This document shows, one piece after another, positions 61,645-64,000 of a DNA stretch of 64,000 nucleotides. Made by a program: the position numbers and the translations under genes. The notes under the pieces are model-generated. The model saw only the letters and a list, made by a program, of their open reading frames with translations, did not search any database and had not been told where the DNA came from. How positions within the stretch are numbered: position 1 is the first letter of the stretch; each line of letters begins with the position of its first letter. The stretch spans positions 17,980-81,979 of the forward strand of contig CAZKHG010000012.1 of the NCBI GenBank assembly GCA_964552655.1, read 5' to 3'. This DNA is from CAZKHG01 sp964552655. Its GTDB lineage: Bacteria > Bacteroidota > Bacteroidia > Bacteroidales > Tenuifilaceae.

Positions 61645-62486
61645 TGGGAGATATTGAAAAGATTCCAGTACTCGGTTTTATACCTATCAATGGAGTAGGA
61701 GTAATGATCGCCCATTAGCCCTTTATCCAGGGTAACTTTTTTAAAGAATTTTGAGAGGAGTAGAATAAAATCCTGCTGGTCGTTCCCTACTCCGGTTAAA
61801 ACCAGGTTCATATCTCCGGCTGTTAAATCCTGCTGCTTACAGCAGTTAACCAAGTGGTAAATAATATCATCAATGGTATGGTAGGGGTAAGGGGTTAAAT
61901 TTTTTAACACCTTGCCCTGGGCGGTTAAATTCACCACAAAATTCTCGGAGATATTTGCTGCAATTACCGTTTCTGCCGATGTCGCCATGCTCATAACAGC
62001 AAAATTAACCAATGGGGTTGGGTGGCCAACAAGAATTAAACCTGGTTGTTTTAGTTTTATTTGGGCAATCAGCGTAGTTGGGATTGCAAATAGCAGCACC
62101 ATTTTATTTATCTCTTTATAGTGCAGCTCAAATTGCTCGGGTAAATCCCACACAATGCTAAACAGCTGTTTCGCTTTTTCAGGAGTAAAGAGTTCGGCAG
62201 GAACTAGGGTGAAAAGCTGGGATTCAAAGGATAGAAATACTTTCTTAAACCTTTTGCTTAGCAATTCATGCTTGGTAAACATATTCTTGACAGGCTCAGT
62301 CCAATCATCATCGGGTTTAACCTCATTGCTAAAAGGAGAAGCGTTAAGCACAATAAAAGAATTTTTAACGGTATCTTTTACCGTAAACGAATACCCTTTT
62401 GGTGAGATCTGGATGGATAGAGTGTACGATTCACACCTGTCTATATCGAAGGTCTCATCAAAAATATTTTTGTTTTGTAGTTTCAT
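61635..62486 (-). CDS. DUF3822-family protein
   Basis: The frame extends to 62549, but the ATG at 62486 (MKLQNKNIFDETFD) is the natural start, giving 283 residues. This family occurs in Bacteroidota next to rsmD; the fold is a predicted actin-like ATPase-type domain, though no function is established. Visible features are SYTLSIQISPKGYSF, PAELFTPEKAKQLF, and GDMNLVLTGVGNDQQDFILLLSKFF near the C-terminus. No signal peptide or membrane helix is seen. The tight coupling with rsmD suggests co-expression. Confidence 0.85.
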   Translation of the reverse strand: MKLQNKNIFDETFDIDRCESYTLSIQISPKGYSFTVKDTVKNSFIVLNASPFSNEVKPDDDWTEPVKNMFTKHELLSKRFKKVFLSFESQLFTLVPAELFTPEKAKQLFSIVWDLPEQFELHYKEINKMVLLFAIPTTLIAQIKLKQPGLILVGHPTPLVNFAVMSMATSAETVIAANISENFVVNLTAQGKVLKNLTPYPYHTIDDIIYHLVNCCKQQDLTAGDMNLVLTGVGNDQQDFILLLSKFFKKVTLDKGLMGDHYSYSIDRYKTEYWNLFNISQCE

Positions 62487-62587
62487 ATTCCAGCTAATTG
62501 TTAGATAAAATCCCAAATACAATTTTAATAATTGCAAAATTAAGAACATATCGCTAATATTAAAGTTGTTTATAATAAACTTACCCG

Positions 62588-64000
62588 GTGATTCAGGATC
62601 GTCTTAAACAAGCCATTATCAGGAATATTGGATTTGAGCCTACACGGGGGCAGCAGATCGCCGCCGATGCCCTTGCCAGCTTTGTGGTTAGCCGGTCCGA
62701 GGGGAAGTGCATCCTTCTTAAGGGGTATGCCGGTACAGGTAAAACCTCGCTAATGGCAGCCCTGGTAAAAACAGTTTCTGTTTTTAAGATTCCTTTTATC
62801 CTGTTAGCCCCAACCGGTCGTGCCGCCAAGGTGCTTGGGAACTATTGCGGGTTTCCGGCCAACACCATTCATAAAAAAATATACCGGCAAAAGGGAACCA
62901 AGGATGGAATCGGGAAGTTTGTACTGGATTTCAATGCCGCCAGCAACGCCATTTTTATTGTTGATGAGGCATCCATGATCCCCGACAGCTCCTATGAGGA
63001 TAGCATTTTTGGCTCGGGGAGGCTGCTCGATGACTTAATCGAGTTTGTAAATCAGGGGAAGAATTGCCGCCTGATTTTTGTGGGCGATACCGCCCAGCTC
63101 CCGCCGGTTGGGCTGGATATCAGCCCCGCCTTAAATAGTGAAGTGCTAAAGAGTAAAGGGTTTGAGGTGGCTGAAATCACGTTGGATGAGGTAGTGAGGC
63201 AGGCTGAGGGTTCAGGGATTTTGCGGAACGCAACCATCCTCAGGGAGCTCCTGGAAACGGACAGCATTGAGATTCCCAGGTTCGAATTATCGCCTTATAA
63301 TGATATCCAGTCCCTTTCCGGGGCCGATCTGATTGAAACGCTGGTTTCCGGGTACGAAAGCCATGGCCGCGAGGGCAACGTGGTGCTGTGCTACTCCAAC
63401 AAACGCGCCAACCGGTACAACGATGGCATACGGAGCAGGATACTATACCGTGATGAGGAGCTGGCTGCCGGCGATTTCCTGATGGTGGCCCGCAACAGCT
63501 ACTACTGGGTGGACGACAAACCCGATATCGGGTTCATTGCCAATGGTGATATTGTTGAGGTGGTAAGAATCAGCAAGTACTACGAGATGTATGGCTTTCG
63601 CTTTGCCGATGTTACCCTGAAGCTGATTGACTACCAGAACCAGGAGGTGAACGCCCGTATTTTTCTCGATACCCTTCGCCTTGATGGGCCATCGCTCACC
63701 ATGGAGCAGAACCGGGACCTGTTCACCCGGGTGATGGACGATTACAGCCACATTAAGACCAAACGGTCGCGGATAAACAAGGTGAAAGAGGATCCGTTCT
63801 TCAACGCCATCCAGGTAAAATTTGCCTACGCCGTTACCTGCCACAAGGCGCAGGGCGGGCAATGGAAGAATGTATATATAGATCAGGGCTACTTCACCGA
63901 CAGCATGATCTCCCGCGAGTACCTGCGCTGGCTCTACACCGCCATAACCCGAGCCACCGATAAGGTTTACCTGGTAAACTTCGATAAAAAATTCCTTGAA
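62588..64000 (+). CDS. RecD-like ATP-dependent DNA helicase, 5' part
   Basis: A GTG at 62588 starts a frame that runs to the window edge (471 codons). It is a superfamily 1B helicase: Walker A in LLKGYAGTGKTSLMAAL (about residue 45), motif Ia LLAPTGRAAKVL, Walker B IFIVDEASMIPD (about 121), motif III LIFVGDTAQLPPVG, and near the end the UvrD-like motifs FAYAVTCHKAQGGQWKNVY and YTAITRATDKVYL. This matches the single-chain RecD2-like helicases of Bacteroidota that act in DNA repair or replication. A GTG start is unusual but well placed after the divergent DUF3822 gene; the C-terminus is outside the window but is probably close. Confidence 0.88.
   Translation, partial: MIQDRLKQAIIRNIGFEPTRGQQIAADALASFVVSRSEGKCILLKGYAGTGKTSLMAALVKTVSVFKIPFILLAPTGRAAKVLGNYCGFPANTIHKKIYRQKGTKDGIGKFVLDFNAASNAIFIVDEASMIPDSSYEDSIFGSGRLLDDLIEFVNQGKNCRLIFVGDTAQLPPVGLDISPALNSEVLKSKGFEVAEITLDEVVRQAEGSGILRNATILRELLETDSIEIPRFELSPYNDIQSLSGADLIETLVSGYESHGREGNVVLCYSNKRANRYNDGIRSRILYRDEELAAGDFLMVARNSYYWVDDKPDIGFIANGDIVEVVRISKYYEMYGFRFADVTLKLIDYQNQEVNARIFLDTLRLDGPSLTMEQNRDLFTRVMDDYSHIKTKRSRINKVKEDPFFNAIQVKFAYAVTCHKAQGGQWKNVYIDQGYFTDSMISREYLRWLYTAITRATDKVYLVNFDKKFLE

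Noticed and set aside
63443..63862. 139-codon minus-strand frame
   Set aside because: It is antisense to the RecD-like helicase, which has Walker A, Walker B and UvrD-like motifs in the plus-strand frame.

Overview
The window looks like chromosomal DNA of a member of the Bacteroidota, most likely a free-living or plant-polymer-degrading Bacteroidales/Marinilabiliales-type organism. The grounds are a SusC/SusD pair with a large polysaccharide utilization locus, many lipoproteins with short signal peptides ending in Cys, a DUF3822-rsmD pair, moderately AT-rich DNA with weak Shine-Dalgarno sites, and typical Bacteroidota ECF sigma/anti-sigma pairs. I could not place it to genus.

Region 1 (1-2.7 kb): the 5' part of an outer-membrane porin-like protein on the minus strand, then a plus-strand ECF sigma factor, zinc-finger anti-sigma factor and two Spy/CpxP-like periplasmic proteins, which look like an envelope or metal stress unit closed by a terminator. 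Region 2 (3.0-6.1 kb): a polyamine operon made of a pyruvoyl-dependent arginine decarboxylase, agmatinase, a deoxyhypusine-synthase-like protein and a small unknown protein. It gives arginine to agmatine to putrescine and probably on to a longer polyamine. Region 3 (6.1-19.5 kb): ordinary metabolism, with NDH-2, an iron alcohol dehydrogenase, an Xaa-Pro aminopeptidase, L-serine dehydratase, a DsrE-like lipoprotein, 2-oxoglutarate dehydrogenase E1 and E2, an NAD(P)-binding oxidoreductase, a nitroreductase and a CorA-like transporter with a GMS in place of GMN.

Region 4 (19.7-50 kb): a long hemicellulose utilization locus, almost all on the minus strand. The left half (GH5 and GH26 mannanases, GH130 phosphorylase, GPH sugar transporter, cellobiose/mannobiose 2-epimerase) is a complete beta-mannan route: mannan is cut to mannobiose, epimerised to mannosylglucose, then phosphorolysed. 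A divergent AraC regulator sits beside it. The right half (GH5, GH27, two GH3, a CE7 esterase, a GH31 alpha-xylosidase with PA14, a surface glycan-binding lipoprotein, SusD, SusC, GH2 and a GH51-like enzyme) fits decorated, acetylated xyloglucan and/or galactoglucomannan. Two adjacent perfect palindromes lie upstream of susC.

Region 5 (50.2-60.7 kb) is the most unusual part. It holds a 55-residue double-glycine leader peptide gene missed by simple ORF calling, a secreted, membrane-anchored TPR-CHAT (caspase-like) protease, a stand-alone LytTR regulator, a 50-residue single-TM protein, a C39-peptidase ABC exporter and its HlyD partner, and a convergent ECF sigma factor with a TPR-bearing anti-sigma-like membrane protein. 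A 31-bp perfect direct repeat lies upstream of both the peptide gene and the LytTR gene. I infer a peptide export and sensing or bacteriocin system in which a periplasmic CHAT protease takes part. A frameshifted GxxExxY gene with short inverted/iterated flanks interrupts the exporter operon.

Region 6 (60.9-64 kb): tRNA-Asp, rsmD with its DUF3822 partner, and the 5' part of a RecD-like helicase running off the end.
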